Assembly (NCBI RefSeq): GCF_963855985.1
Contig: NC_087111.1
Coordinates: forward strand, 5,957,001 to 6,021,000
Length of the DNA stretch: 64,000 bases
Direction of reading: 5' to 3'
Source of the DNA: Ostrinia nubilalis
Lineage: Eukaryota > Arthropoda > Insecta > Lepidoptera > Crambidae
The position numbers were made by a program, and so were the translations under genes. Positions 9,438 through 20,589 of the stretch are shown piece after piece (positions within the stretch are counted from its first letter, which is position 1; every line of letters begins with the position of its first letter). Under the pieces are notes generated by a model. That model was not told the DNA's origin. It worked only from the letters and a program-made list of their open reading frames with translations, and made no database searches.

Positions 9438-10553
9438 ATATACAGTGTGAGTCACGTTAAAGTGTACATATGAAAATAGATGAAACTAGACCTATTTTTA
9501 TCGACAAAAAAGTGGTCAAAAATTTTTTGAGATTTTTTTTTAATTTTTTATAGAATTTTTTTTCTTCCAATTACTTATTGTAAAGAAAACGTAATAACTT
9601 TTAAACTAAGCGGTATATCCTGATAAAATAAAAACAGTAATAATGCTAAATAACAGGCGATACTAAAAAAATACATACAATACACAAAAAATGCCAACAA
9701 ATAATAAAAAATGATACTTTTTGAAAAAAATCTGCTTAAAAATTCGTGTTTTTTTGGTTATTTGATAAATTTCTCCGAAAAATGCCCCTATAATAGGTGG
9801 TTTTTATTGTTTTGTATTATTCTCTATTGTATTACCTTTGTAAAACCAAAAATTGCATGTCTCTATCCCTATCACAACATTTGCTATGATCGTTTGAACT
9901 AAGCCTCTCCGGGCGCGCCATTCAACGCTTCGTTGACAACGAAACTGAAAATGGCTCTAGATTTGTAATTTTGATAAAGACAAGTTAGATTTCAAGTAAA
10001 AACAAAAGATTTCGAAGTAAAATAAGCATTTTAGTTAAAATTAAAATTGTCCCTACCTGTAGAGGAGAATAATGTTGTGGTAGGCCTTTGTTCAAACTAT
10101 CATAGCAAATGTGGTGATAGGGATAGAGACATGCAATTTTTGGTTTTACAAAGGTAATACGATAGAGAATAATACACAACAATAAAAACCACCTGTTATA
10201 GGGGCATTTTTTGGAGAAATTTATCAAATAACCAAAAAAACACGAATTTTTAAGCAGATTTTTTTCAAAAAGTATAATTTTTTATTACTTGTTGGCATTT
10301 TTTGTGCATTGTATGTATTTTTTTAGTATCGCTTGTTATTTAGCATTATTACAGTTTTTATTTTATCAGGATATACCGCTTAGTTTAAAAGTTATTACGT
10401 TTTCTTTACAATAAGTAATTGAAAGAAAAAAAAATCTATAAAAAATTAAAAAAAAATCTCAAAAATTTTTTGACCTCTTTTTTGTCGATAAAAATAGGTA
10501 TAGTTTCATCTATTTTCATATGTAGGTACACTTTAACGTGACTCACACTGTAT
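9438..10553. mobile_element. foldback DNA element with ~0.5-kb inverted arms
   Basis: The element begins ATACAGTGTGAGTCACGTTA and ends with the reverse complement (ACGTGACTCACACTGTAT). Its arms, roughly 9438-9935 and 10030-10553, mirror each other over their whole length around a ~90-base loop. The same ~60-codon open frame appears on both arms because of the symmetry, so it is not evidence of a gene. TA at both edges suggests a Tc1/mariner-type target duplication. Confidence 0.85.
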
Positions 10554-10737
10554 ATTCATCACTTTCCTACACCGGACCCAATTGAAGTTATGCCTTTCGC
10601 ACGACAAGGAAGACTATAATTTTCTTAGCCGCACGGTAAGCGAGACGTACACAAGGTCTATAGACCTGGTTTCGCACTCAACGTGTTAAGACTATTAGTG
10701 ATGATTAAAAAGTCCCGTGAACCCCTCGTGAAGCTTA

Positions 10738-10879
10738 GGGCCCTCGCTCACTGCGACTTTGAGTAGTGATGCAATCGCGCTGCTGTAGCGTGTTGGCATC
10801 ACTTCTGTAGTGCGTTGCAAATGCGACTAACGTGCGTTAGTAGCGATGCTGTCGAAAAAGTCACCGTGGGCGAGGGCCC
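10738..10879. mobile_element. small foldback MITE (GGGCCCTCGC termini)
   Basis: The ends GGGCCCTCGC and GCGAGGGCCC are inverted, and TA flanks both sides. The interior holds GC-rich hairpins (CACTGCGACTTT against AAAAGTCACCGTG). Confidence 0.7.
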
Positions 10880-10884
10880 TAAAT

Positions 10885-10990
10885 GCTTGTGTTACGAGTG
10901 GATTCACCAAAATAGTCCGGCGGCGGCGGGATCCGAACCGGCGTTCCTCGGATCTAGATCAGGCCAGTACGACACCTACACCATTGGGCT
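10885..10990 (-). mobile_element. tRNA-derived SINE-like fragment
   Basis: On the minus strand the segment near 10920-10990 resembles a tRNA body. It has a box-B-like run around GGATCCGAACCGGCG read in reverse and an anticodon-arm-like stretch. It lacks a clean cloverleaf, so it is called a SINE relic and not a tRNA gene. Confidence 0.4.
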
Positions 10991-11349
10991 ATTTGTCGCT
11001 AAAATGTTTGTCTATTAATAAGATTTAAAAGATATGTCACTATTTATACTTCGCTAACTGCTAGTGCTCGAACAGACCCTCATCCTCAGGAAGAAGTGGT
11101 AAATTGTAATAAAATTTTAAAGCATTTTAGAGGCATAGTTTTACCTAAAAAGGTCAACATCCTATTATATATTGATATTCTTACCCAAGCTCGATACAAA
11201 ATTGTATTTCGTATTTCGACGAAATATTTCAGGTGTATCGGGAATTGTCCGTTAACAATAGAAACTTTGGCTCCTATTGTAATAAACTATACGCTCTGTG
11301 TACCCTTAACAAAATAGAAGAAGGCAGAGTAAGCCCATATCCCTAGAGA

Positions 11350-11450
11350 CACATTTATAATGGTACTAAATAAGCCATCATCGTCATAGTCAACTGCTGG
11401 ACGTGGGAGGCTTATGCCCAGCAGTGGACTACTAGATGTAGAGCTGATGA
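11350..11450 (+). mobile_element. RTE LINE tail fragment
   Basis: The plus strand contains GGAGGCTTATGCCCAGCAGTG and a GATGATGAC tail, matching the conserved 3' end of the RTE family in this window. Confidence 0.6.
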
Positions 11451-11457
11451 TGACTAA

Positions 11458-11705
11458 TAATGCCTACGGTCCGGTACCTACGTGGGATCCACTCGGACCT
11501 TGCTGCCCTATCGGCCGTCAGTTCTACGTACTATGTGCCCTGCCCATTGTCACTTCAGCTTGCAAATCCGTTGGGCTATGTCAGTGACTCTAGTTCATTT
11601 ACGTATCTCCTCAGTTCCGAGTTGATCTTGAAAAGAAACATCGAGCATAGCCCTCTCCATAGCACGCTGTGCAACTTGGAGCTTCCGTATAAGGTTCATA
11701 CTTAG
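11458..11705 (-). mobile_element. RTE LINE C-terminal coding fragment
   Basis: The minus strand corresponds to the RT C-terminal region that is better preserved at 42.78-43.15 kb. It covers the ATGTGCCCTGCCCA and GAGCATAGCCCTCTCCAT segments. It is interrupted by stops. Confidence 0.65.
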
Positions 11706-11769
11706 GATCCAAATTATCTGTGGATGTGAAAATGTAGCAAAAATGCCTAGAAGAATACTTTTTTTCATC

Positions 11770-11880
11770 CATAGGACGACCCCATGCTTTCCACGTTGAT
11801 CGATTGGTAGCGGCCTGCGTCCAGCGCTTCCCTGCTACCTTTACGATGTCGTCGGTCCACCTTGTACTTACTTATTATAC
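11770..11880 (-). mobile_element. RTE LINE tail fragment
   Basis: The minus strand encodes remnants of the RWTDDIVKVAG...RSLGKHG region (TCGTCGGTCCACCTTGTA and GTAGCGGCCTGCGTCCAGCG). It probably continues the fragment at 11458-11705 after an internal deletion or insertion. Confidence 0.7.
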
Positions 11881-12911
11881 TTTTTTTATTTACGTAAAAT
11901 GGAACTACGGTATTAAATTCCACTATGCCAGTACATAATGTAGGCTTTATTGGAACTACCCATAATTTAGGCAGCGCATAAACAAGACGATAAAACGTAC
12001 CTGGCCAATGAAACAAATCTTCGCGCGGAAAACTAAAGCTGGGGTCCCGGGGGAGTACGTAGGCTGGCCCCAGTATAGGGCTTATGTGTAGCTTCGAAGA
12101 AAAAAGCCAATCGTAATACACAGATTTTTACTACGATTGCTTTGAAACTTAATACTTGCAATTAATAGTATTCTTACCATTAAGAGTATCATTACCATGT
12201 TTTGTGGGATGGATTACCATTTTGTCCGAAAGAGAAGTTGTTTGCTTGTAGCAGAGAAAAAATGAGTTGTAGGTGTATATTTAATTCGAAAGAGGATGCT
12301 TAAAAGTTTATTTCATGATCTTAATAATCAGGTTTATAGTCAGTGTTTTTTTGTTTATTAGGAAAACATACAGAACACAGGTAGCACACAAAAAATAAGT
12401 CTTACACAAGCCTGGGAGTTTTCACTGCTAATTTAAAATTGAAAAGACTTAATACAATACTTCAGTGTTCAGCGATTTAGTCCTAATGCAGGGGGAAGAC
12501 TCTCCCTAATACATGAAAAGTAAAAGGGAGAGGAGGCTTACAGAACTTCAACATACGAGTATTAAATAAAACCTTAAACACTTGAGAACTCAAATAAATA
12601 CCTGGCCGTTTTCTTCTGCCTATATTTCGGTTCAAATATTTCCTTACCAGGTGAGCTTTATTACAAAGCAGTAAGAGCAAAAACGGCAGCCATTCGGAAA
12701 GGATTCGAACAATTCATGGTAACACCCGCATTAATTGTAAGATCCTTTGCTAATTATACCCGTTGTATACTAATTATCTTATTAACTGTTACCTAACGGA
12801 ATTAAGTAGGATATACTGTAATTAAGTAAAGCTTGTGGTGGACGCGATTCTAATGCTTACTTAAGCTTAAAACATGAGTTTTCACTTTGAAGAGAGATCG
12901 ATTTTATCATT

Positions 12912-13143
12912 CTAGCTGTGCCCGCGATTTCGTACGCGTGAAAATATTTTGAAAAATATTTCCCGTTTTTGTAATATTTTTCTTTACTGCTCAGCCCCTA
13001 TTGGGTGTAGGGTAATGTTATTACTAAAGCCTTCCTCGATAAATGGGCACATAAATACTTTTTTCGAATCGGACCAGTAGTTACTGAGATTAGCGCGTTC
13101 AACCAACCAAACAAACAAACACTTCAACTTTATAATATTAGTA
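12912..13143 (-). mobile_element. non-autonomous Helitron copy
   Basis: On the minus strand the copy starts CTAATATTATAAAG and ends with a hairpin-prone GC stretch (ACGCGTACGAAATCGCGGGC) followed by GCTAG. This is the lepidopteran small-Helitron pattern. The bases at both termini have decayed. Confidence 0.65.
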
Positions 13144-13436
13144 CCTATACTTAGATGAAATAAATACTGAAATACAATGTCGGGTATAGATTGTTTTTTA
13201 TAGAAAATTAAGGAACTACTTTTGAAAATTTTCCACGGTTATGTACACACCACTTCAGTAGTAGTCGCCGTTTCGTTATGTATCAAGTTAAATGCATTCA
13301 TTTGCATGAATGACTTACAGTAATTTCGCATTGCATGATACGATTATTTATTACAGTTCTATGAAAAAGGTAAAAGCAAATTGCTTTTCTGAATTCTAGC
13401 AATGTACGAACATGTTTGAAATTTAAAGAGCTTAAT

Positions 13437-13549
13437 GCCCGTTTTCATCATCAATCGCTAATTTTTAAGTGACCCCTATAAAAACAAAATTCTGTTATAT
13501 GTTACCATAGGGGTCACTTAAAAATTAGGGATTGATGGTGAAAACGGTC
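13437..13549. mobile_element. 113-bp foldback MITE
   Basis: The two halves are almost perfect inverted copies (CGTTTTCATCATCAATCG and its complement; AATTTTTAAGTGACCCCTAT and its complement) around a ~25-base loop. Flanks TAAT and ATAAT suggest a short AT target duplication. Confidence 0.8.
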
Positions 13550-14494
13550 ATAATTCAGCGGAAACAATGCCTACTTTCGTCTGTTTCAGTACGGTAATGT
13601 TTAAAAATAAAAAATATATTTTTGCAAAAGATTTTCTCCATCCCAATTAAGATACTGGAGTAATTTACATCCCATTTATTTAGCATTTCCAGAAAAGGAT
13701 TGCTGGAGAGAAATACAAAGTATTTTCTGCGGCAAAAATGAATAAAACGGAAGAAGGAAAACGTTTGAAGGACGAGCAGAATACAAAGTTGCACAACATT
13801 AGTCTAAAACAAAAAATATTATTGTGTGTTTGCAAAAATGTTGTCGAAAGTTATCAAATAATTAGAATCGTGAATGTTTGAGATAAAAAATAATTTTAAT
13901 TAATTCATGCATTTAAGGGTTAAACAGTTTTTATTTTATAATTTTTAAATTATTATGTTTTGTTGATACAACAAAATAGGTAGGCACAATAAGTATTGTG
14001 ATTTTCCTTTATGAGAAAATTGAATTTTAAAAAACAAAAAATAATTTAGTGCTTAATAAATGAATACAGTAAAATGACAGTGCTCGCTTAAATCGAATAC
14101 TTTTAAGTGTCACCTTTGTTTCAAAACTTTTTAGACTTGAAGAAATGGCTACCTATTATTTATATAACTACTAAAACTAAATTGACGAAGTCACAATGAT
14201 AATCACAACTGTATTAGTCCGGTACCAAACAAAACAAAACCTCTAAAACTAGAGCGCCCTAGTGACTATTTGGCCAGTTGTCGCAAATCTCTTTTGAATG
14301 GGCCTGGCTTTACACCACTTGTCGCTCTATACGTATTCGGTAGAGCGTAAACATCGGCACCCTTTGTGTTAGATTCGTGTCGAGTTGCATCGTACATAGA
14401 GCAACTGATTGGCGTTGAGTTTCCAATGACAATCAAATCACTGGTCAAGCATTCTACATGGCCAAATACTAACTACTAAGATTGTAAATGTGAA

Positions 14495-14655
14495 ATTCTG
14501 TCTGTGTATTTTACGCTTTCACGCCTAAACCACTGAACCTATTTTGATGAAATTTGAGCCCCCGGGATAGTTGTAATCTCGGCCTTGGAGACCGGGAAGC
14601 GTGCGGTAAAGTTTTTCTGTCACAGACAAAATTTAGCACGGGAAAAACCGAAGGC
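14495..14655 (+). mobile_element. Helitron internal fragment
   Basis: It contains the phrase TTTCACGCCTAAACCACTGA followed by CCTATTTTGATGAAATTTGA, which recurs in inverse or direct form in other Helitron copies here (38.08 kb, 20.94 kb). Ends are not visible. Confidence 0.5.
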
Positions 14656-15127
14656 AACCTAGTGTTCTATATTTTAAATAACGTAAAATCAACATGTTCC
14701 CCGGAGATTATTCTTATTCTTGTACGAAAGTAATGTAAGGGTAACAATACGGAGTTCTTTTATTCTATGAGTAATGATTAAGCCGGGGGCTGTGTTGTAA
14801 CATTCTTTGTTTGCCTTCAAAGCAATCGCATCGTTAGGATTAAACAGAACAAGCCGGCAAGTGTAAGGCGGTTCAATAATGAGGGCGCTGTATAAAAAGA
14901 TTTTATTAAGGAAAACAGGATTACTTTAATATGTACAATTTATTAGAAATTAGAACTAAGTAATTATACTACGAGTGCTAATAGAATTGCTTGGGAAAAA
15001 TGATAAAGAATTTAGCCCCAGTGGTGTTCCAGGAATTAAATTTATGCTGGCAAGACGAGATAAGTCCAGCATTTAACTCAGTCTGCATGAGGTATGGAAG
15101 CGGCACGGGAGGTACATTAGACTAGGC

Positions 15128-15489
15128 GCAGACCACCGATTTTTAGTTGGCCGATAGTAATTGGGCCCGATTTTAATTTGTATGAAGAATCGGCCAAATC
15201 AAATCGGTGTAAGGTGCGTACTTCCATACATGCCCACCCTACTAAACCCACCCCTGTGTGCCTACCATGAGTTTACGTTAGGTGAGCTCGCTAGCGAATA
15301 CGTCAAAAAATTCTATGAAGATTTTATTTCTTGAAAGTAGCCGCTAGGGGCGCTACACAATATGTCATACATTTAAATGTAATTTTTTTACGCAGTCGCT
15401 AGCGAGCACACCTAACGTAAACTCATGGTAGGCACACTGGATTCAACTGCCCGACTAAACTATCGGCCAAAGAAAAATCGATGGCCTGC
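15128..15489. mobile_element. MITE with 8-bp target duplication, host to a nested MITE
   Basis: The 8-bp sequence GACTAGGC occurs at 15120-15127 and again at 15490-15497, directly flanking inverted ends (GCAGACCACCGATTTTT and AAAAATCGATGGCCTGC). An 8-bp duplication is typical of hAT-superfamily insertions. A second MITE sits inside at 15256-15437. A related copy may lie at 23110-23212. Confidence 0.82.
15256..15437. mobile_element. 182-bp MITE nested in the element above
   Basis: Ends GTGTGCCTACCATGAGTTTA and TAAACTCATGGTAGGCACAC are exact inverted repeats, extended inward by GCTCGCTAGCGA/TCGCTAGCGAGC. The loop is unrelated AT-rich sequence. Confidence 0.85.
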
Positions 15490-15789
15490 GACTAGGCTTA
15501 TACTCTTACCTTCCTTGATAATGTAACTTCTGCTAAATAATGATTAAATATCGATTTCTATTAATCAATTCTTTCTGAAGGTTGTGGCCTGAATTCATAA
15601 TATTATTATGTACCTATGTATTTAGGAAAACATGGTAGAGTTAGCATTAAGTTGTAAACGTAATTAGACCAAAAGTTTTTGTGATTATTTATAGGTACTA
15701 ATACCAATCACTTGGTTTTAATAAAACACACCAAAGTGAACTGTTTTCGAAAACATTATGTGGATAGATATTAATCTAGGTATACACGA

Positions 15790-15928
15790 AATATCAGAAA
15801 CTACAAGTGCTAGGAGTCTTAAATTTTGCATTCCTTTTAGAACGTGGGTGCTCAATAAGACGGGATTTTGCAAAATTTAACAATTTTAGGGGTAAAACGG
15901 GATCCACGCGTACGAAATCGCGGGCTAG
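15790..15928 (+). mobile_element. Helitron 3' end fragment
   Basis: It ends in ACGCGTACGAAATCGCGGG then CTAG followed by T, as expected for a Helitron 3' terminus. It shares AGAAACTACAAGTGCTAGGA with the fragment at 60.6-60.74 kb. Confidence 0.65.
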
Positions 15929-16400
15929 TAAGCTATAAGACTGTCAAGTTTTTATAGAGCAAAGAAGTATAACAAGTCTGTATAAATAATGGTAGTAATA
16001 ATTCACAACATTAAACACACACTGCTCAATGTTTACCTACATAAAATTTCAGTATTATAAGCTCTGGGGATGGAATATTTCTAAAACAGAATCCATCTTT
16101 TTATTACTACCTACGTACTACTTACTATGTGATCGAGAAATATTAGGACTTATAAAATCTTGGGTTACTTTGTCTGGTTTAAGGAAATCTTTCTTTTGGG
16201 AGACATTAAGAAATTACACCATTAAATATTATCTATTATTTTTTTATTTTATTTGTGATGAAAAGTAGCTATTAAAACGGAAAAGTAGGGTAAAAATTAT
16301 GTATATTGGAACGTGTAGAGCAGTATTAAAAGCCCTAAAAATAAACGTATTTTACGACTTCATACGGAACCCAAATAATTCGTAATTTTCCGTTTTCCAG

Positions 16401-17090
16401 GAGATGATGAAAGGCCTGAACATCGTTTACGACGTCGTGCGGCGGCCCTCCCAAATATTCAACGAGGAAGACGTCGAAAGCCTCCCCGAGCCTCCTGCAA
16501 TCGAGAGGAAACCAAGCGACGTGCCTCCACCTCTACCACCTAAGCCAGGAACTCTACCAAGAGATTTCGACAACGAAACCGATCCTGAGACGCCAGCGCC
16601 ATCTGTCTTCGAAATCGACGACGAATTCAATCTCCCTATCTCAGTCGCCATTGTTATTCTGGTCATATACATCCTTATTGGAGCCTTAGTGTACCACACT
16701 TGGGAAAACTGGAGCTTCTTCGAGTCTTTCTACTTCGTCTTCATATCCATGTCCACCATAGGTCTTGGGGATTTGGTGCCGGATCACCCGCATAGAATGA
16801 TGGGTTCCATTTTGTATTTAGTATTCGGTTTGGCCTTAACTTCTATGTGCATCAACGTTGTTCAACTTAAACTGAATGATACGTTTAAGCAGGCTAGTGC
16901 TAAGCTTGGGGCTACTATTGGTCTCCAGGTGGCAGAAGATGATGGAAGCCTAGTGAACAAAACACCACCTCCAACAGAAATCGTTCCCGTACACAAACCA
17001 AAAGTCGAACTTGAGGTTAGTAAAACAAAAGAAATAGAAAACAATACAAGTAAAGAAGCGGAAAATGACTCGAATAGTAAAAACAGATAA
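16401..17090 (+). CDS. K2P channel last exon: loop, TM3, pore 2, TM4, C-terminus
   Basis: The acceptor TTTTCCAG precedes GAG-ATG in phase 0, and the stop is TAA at 17088. It encodes residues 839-1067. An acidic/proline-rich cytosolic loop comes first, with PPPLPPKPGTLP (near residue 880) resembling an SH3-binding site. TM3 (LPISVAIVILVIYILIGALV) starts near 916. The second pore helix FFESFYFVFISMSTIGLGD holds filter TIGLGD at 957-962. TM4 (MMGSILYLVFGLALTSMCIN) follows, then a hydrophilic Lys/Glu/Asn tail. A filter with GLGD in the second pore loop is normal for TWiK-like K2P channels. This exon is common to both predicted isoforms. Confidence 0.93.
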   Translation, partial: EMMKGLNIVYDVVRRPSQIFNEEDVESLPEPPAIERKPSDVPPPLPPKPGTLPRDFDNETDPETPAPSVFEIDDEFNLPISVAIVILVIYILIGALVYHTWENWSFFESFYFVFISMSTIGLGDLVPDHPHRMMGSILYLVFGLALTSMCINVVQLKLNDTFKQASAKLGATIGLQVAEDDGSLVNKTPPPTEIVPVHKPKVELEVSKTKEIENNTSKEAENDSNSKNR

Positions 17091-17217
17091 GTTACTATTA
17101 GAATTAAATTGGTGCTAATTAGTTTATTGGAAATAAGTGATATTGTTACTAACTTATAGATTCTATTTATGTGTACCGTATTTGTTGCTGTGTGTAAATA
17201 TTTTGTTTTGTAATTTG

Positions 17218-17223
17218 AATAAA
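17218..17223 (+). terminator. K2P polyadenylation signal
   Basis: AATAAA lies 128 bases after the stop codon, preceded by T-rich sequence and followed by a TTATGATTTTTTTTATC stretch that could serve as the downstream element. Confidence 0.65.
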
Positions 17224-17594
17224 CATGCCATTTTATACATCCAAGTTATGATTTTTTTTATCCGTTTTAAAGGTATCCATTTATTTAGAATTAAAAATAC
17301 AATATCATTGTTGGCTTAATGGCAAAAATATTTTCACGTAGGTTATAAAGCTTTGAAATAAGCTGAAAACTCGTGCTATCATTTTACGCCTCAGTATTTT
17401 TCAGCAGCCTGACGTCATCAAATTGCATGTAACATACGTCACCGGCAAAATACCGTTACATTCATGCGTTCTCATTCAACCATTCAGTGGAATTTCAAAA
17501 TTGGAACAACGATTGCGCGGGTAGGCGCGGGTGCGTAGTGACGTCACTTCCGCCCCGGCTCGTGGGCGCTTCCGGCGCACACGCTTCCACCGGT
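17224..17594. other. intergenic DNA downstream of the K2P gene
   Basis: AT-rich at first, then a GC-rich patch (17510-17595) with TGACGTCAC. No gene recognised. Confidence 0.5.
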
Positions 17595-17602
17595 GGCGTG
17601 CA

Positions 17603-17999
17603 GGGATGTTATGGATATCTTTAACCATAACCGAAACTATCGGATATCCGAAATAAAAAAATATTCGTAACCGAAACCGATTCAAAGGTTTCGGATAGTT
17701 TCGGATAAAGGCGGAGTCTAAATCTTAATATTTGTTACTTGTTTGGCATCCCCTGGCACCATCTAATATACCTGCCTGTTTTACCTTTATCATAGGTGTC
17801 GTCATAGTACTAAAGTGGCTTTGTAGGTCGCGCAGCATCTTTCTATTTGAATTTTTAAAATTCTAATATCAGTAACCGAAATTATCCGAAACTTTCGTAT
17901 TATCCGAAATGAATTCATATCCGTAACTGTAACTGGTATCATATTATTTTAATATCCGTAACCGTATCCATAACCGAAACTTCATATCCTAACATCCCT
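17603..17999. mobile_element. hAT-like MITE with repeated CCGAAA/ATCCG motifs
   Basis: The ends GGGATGTTA and TAACATCCC are inverted. They are flanked by near-identical 8-mers GGCGTGCA (17595-17602) and GGCGTACA (18000-18007), consistent with a hAT-type duplication carrying one mutation. Subterminal regions repeat TATCCGAAA, TAACCGAAAC and ATATCCGTAAC many times, as expected for transposase-binding sites. Confidence 0.75.
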
Positions 18000-18452
18000 G
18001 GCGTACAGTAAGCACATAATAATAAACATTGCTATAGCAAAATAACCTTAATTCCAACTACGTAAGATGCATGTTTGGGTTGATATGCCGTTACAAAAGG
18101 CTTATTTATTTAACGCACCTTTGAAAACGCGAGTATACAATAGAAAATATTAATTATACGAAGGTGAAGGTACGAGTAAATTAGGCTGTGGAAATATTAT
18201 GTCGGAGAATTTCTTTTTTAAATACACTGAGGAGTATTTTTAGGCACGCCAAATGCTTAGGGGACAGCCGGGACAGCTACATAAATAAAAATATAATATA
18301 GGAACCGAATAGCATTTATAAGAAGATCTTCACTCTTTGAAATTAAGTACGTAGGTTATGAAAACGTAAGAAAATTCAATTAGGTTTATACTTTATAACT
18401 TCCGAAAAAATATGTTAGGTGTCAATTATTGAAACCAGTTTCGTTCTATCTT

Positions 18453-18615
18453 ACGCCCATATTCACAAACATTACTATGAGGTCTCACAGTGCTTGTGGA
18501 CGCACAGCCGCACAGCCGCACAGGGGACACATGGACCAATCACAGAGCTCTATTTAACGCTGTGCGTTCGATTTGCTGCTTCACTTAAGCAAGCATCGTT
18601 TGTGAATACGGGTGT
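18453..18615. mobile_element. MITE, family A (ACGCCCGTATTCACAAAC termini)
   Basis: The ends ACGCCCATATTCACAAAC and GTTTGTGAATACGGGTGT are inverted. It matches copies at 49461-49608 and 56907-57054, which share ACTATGAGGTCTCA and CACTTAAGCAAGCATCGTTT. Confidence 0.8.
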
Positions 18616-20500
18616 TAGTATACTCGAATTGACATTAACACAATTTAATTACTTAAACACACAAATAAAGAGTAGTAACATTAGTATAGTAAGTATATTC
18701 ACATCATTATTTTTATTTGAACAATGCTTAAGAGCCATTTTACATTTTCGTGCGAATTTCTAAGATTTTGGAAGCATGAATTACTATCTTAAGCAACACC
18801 CAGAGATTATTTAATAACTGCGAAAGATAGGTCAATCCTTGTTGTTGACCATTAATGAAACGGATTTACTAAAACTCTTTTGCTTAATTCACAGTGCCCC
18901 ATCTCCCACAACCATTTTACGAAAAAATTGCCGCAGACTCATTTTCAAAGTCCTGTAATATTATTTATGCTCATATAATAAGCTTAAAAATATATAGAAA
19001 TCATCGGACATATATTCTTGTAGTCCATTAATGAAATAGATTCTTGAATTTCATTACCATTATTGAGTAAAATCTAAAAATAATTTGGCAAATTTGAAGA
19101 TTAACGTCACATTTTGATCGTGGTTTTTGGTTTAAAAACACAGCATAAACTGCAATAAAAGTATCCCAAATTAAAGAATATTCATTGTAGAATTAATTTC
19201 TACAGTTATTGTTTAAATATTAGTAACCACTTTGTCAAAATATTGATGTGAATATCAGTATAAATTACAATGATTATTCTTTCACGATTTAGAATCCTAA
19301 TTTTTTTCTATGTAGGCTATAAAATATTTTCAAAAACTTTAGTCCAAAATCTTTGATAAAATTCGACGTTTAATAAATAAATTAGATAACATGTTAATAC
19401 TTTTTTTTTTCAGTACGATTTTAGTACTTGTTTTTCAGAAATTCTACGATTTAACTAAACTTCTAAAGTGTTTATATTTTATGCATAATTTATTAACTTC
19501 TAAAATATACATATATCCTATTGATAGATGACGTGCTTCGTATTTTATTAAAATTATTACCTGACTAGGTTAAAAAGGTGTGGAATGTTATTTTGGAGAT
19601 AATTTGGTTCCATAGAAATATAGAGAGATGCTAAGTAATGCGCTGAGTTCGAAACTCAGTGTCGTATTAGAAATTCACACACACAAAGAAATCAAATTAT
19701 GTGCTCATTATCCATTGCGGTATCATCACTATGCAAGCAATATAAACTGTTTACATAATGACGTCGCTACTGTCATCATTGCTTTCACAAGCAATATGTT
19801 CCAATTTGTCCCTTGTCACATTTCCCTTTAGTTTCTGTGATCTGTGCTTGTTTCTAAGTTGATATCAATGAAATATTCCTTAGTACTTTTGATTTAAATT
19901 ATTTTTTTTTATTTTGACACGTGTTTGAAAAATCAAGGTCAGATTACAATAAAATAACAAGTGAAAACGTAACATTGCATTGCAACTCGCAATTTCGCAA
20001 TATTGATGAGGAGATTCCATTGGAAAGTCTGTATTCATTCCTAGAATTCCCCTAACACCATCAAATTCAAGAGAATTCAAGAGAGTGCAGTTTCCCATCT
20101 CATGCTTAGGGACCACGGTTTAAAATAGTGTGGTTGCATAGAGCCTGCAATGGGCAACCGCGTGCGCAGCTGCTCATACTAATTTTCGATACAAAAGCAA
20201 GTGTTGGCGCCCTCACGAGTTTTAGCGGAGTTCCATATGGTAGCGGGAGTAGACTTAATGGAAATCTATGCTTCTCCGATGACCAGTTGTATGTGGAATA
20301 CTCCAGAGTATGCGCACACAATAGCCTGGTGATTTTAGCACCTGAAGGAAAAACAAAAAAACATTGTTTACAAAGAAATCTGCGGCAGGTGTAGTGTTTT
20401 AATTTTGTTTTAGAAAGATCTCATAATTTTGTAAGTATTCAAATATTTAAACATAATGATGTGTAGATTTTATATCAAAAAATATAATCATTTAACAAAA
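18616..20500. other. AT-rich intergenic DNA, no gene recognised
   Basis: Only short unsupported open frames are seen. A GC-richer stretch at 20100-20390 has open frames on both strands but no recognisable domain. Confidence 0.5.
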
Positions 20501-20579
20501 TTAATTTTCTTAGAATATTTTAATTCTATTAGAACCATTTTCCACTTCATCGCAGAAGAAGTCGCGGGCAAAAAGCTAG
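20500..20579 (+). mobile_element. Helitron 3' end fragment
   Basis: It ends GTCGCGGGCAAAAAGCTAG followed by T, the usual 3' terminus, and abuts an oppositely oriented copy. Confidence 0.55.
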
Positions 20580-20589
20580 TATGAAATAT

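Larger units (their letters stand above)
8118..16400 (+). other. 8.3-kb last intron of the K2P gene
   Basis: Flanked by a GTATGT donor and the acceptor TTTTCCAG. It has no convincing exon and is filled by transposon-derived repeats, listed separately. A 60-80-codon minus-strand open stretch around 11890-12121 is not recognised. Confidence 0.75.

Noticed and set aside
9711..10227. Two similar ~63-80-residue proteins in the K2P intron
   Set aside because: They are the same frame on opposite arms of a foldback element, a result of symmetry rather than coding.
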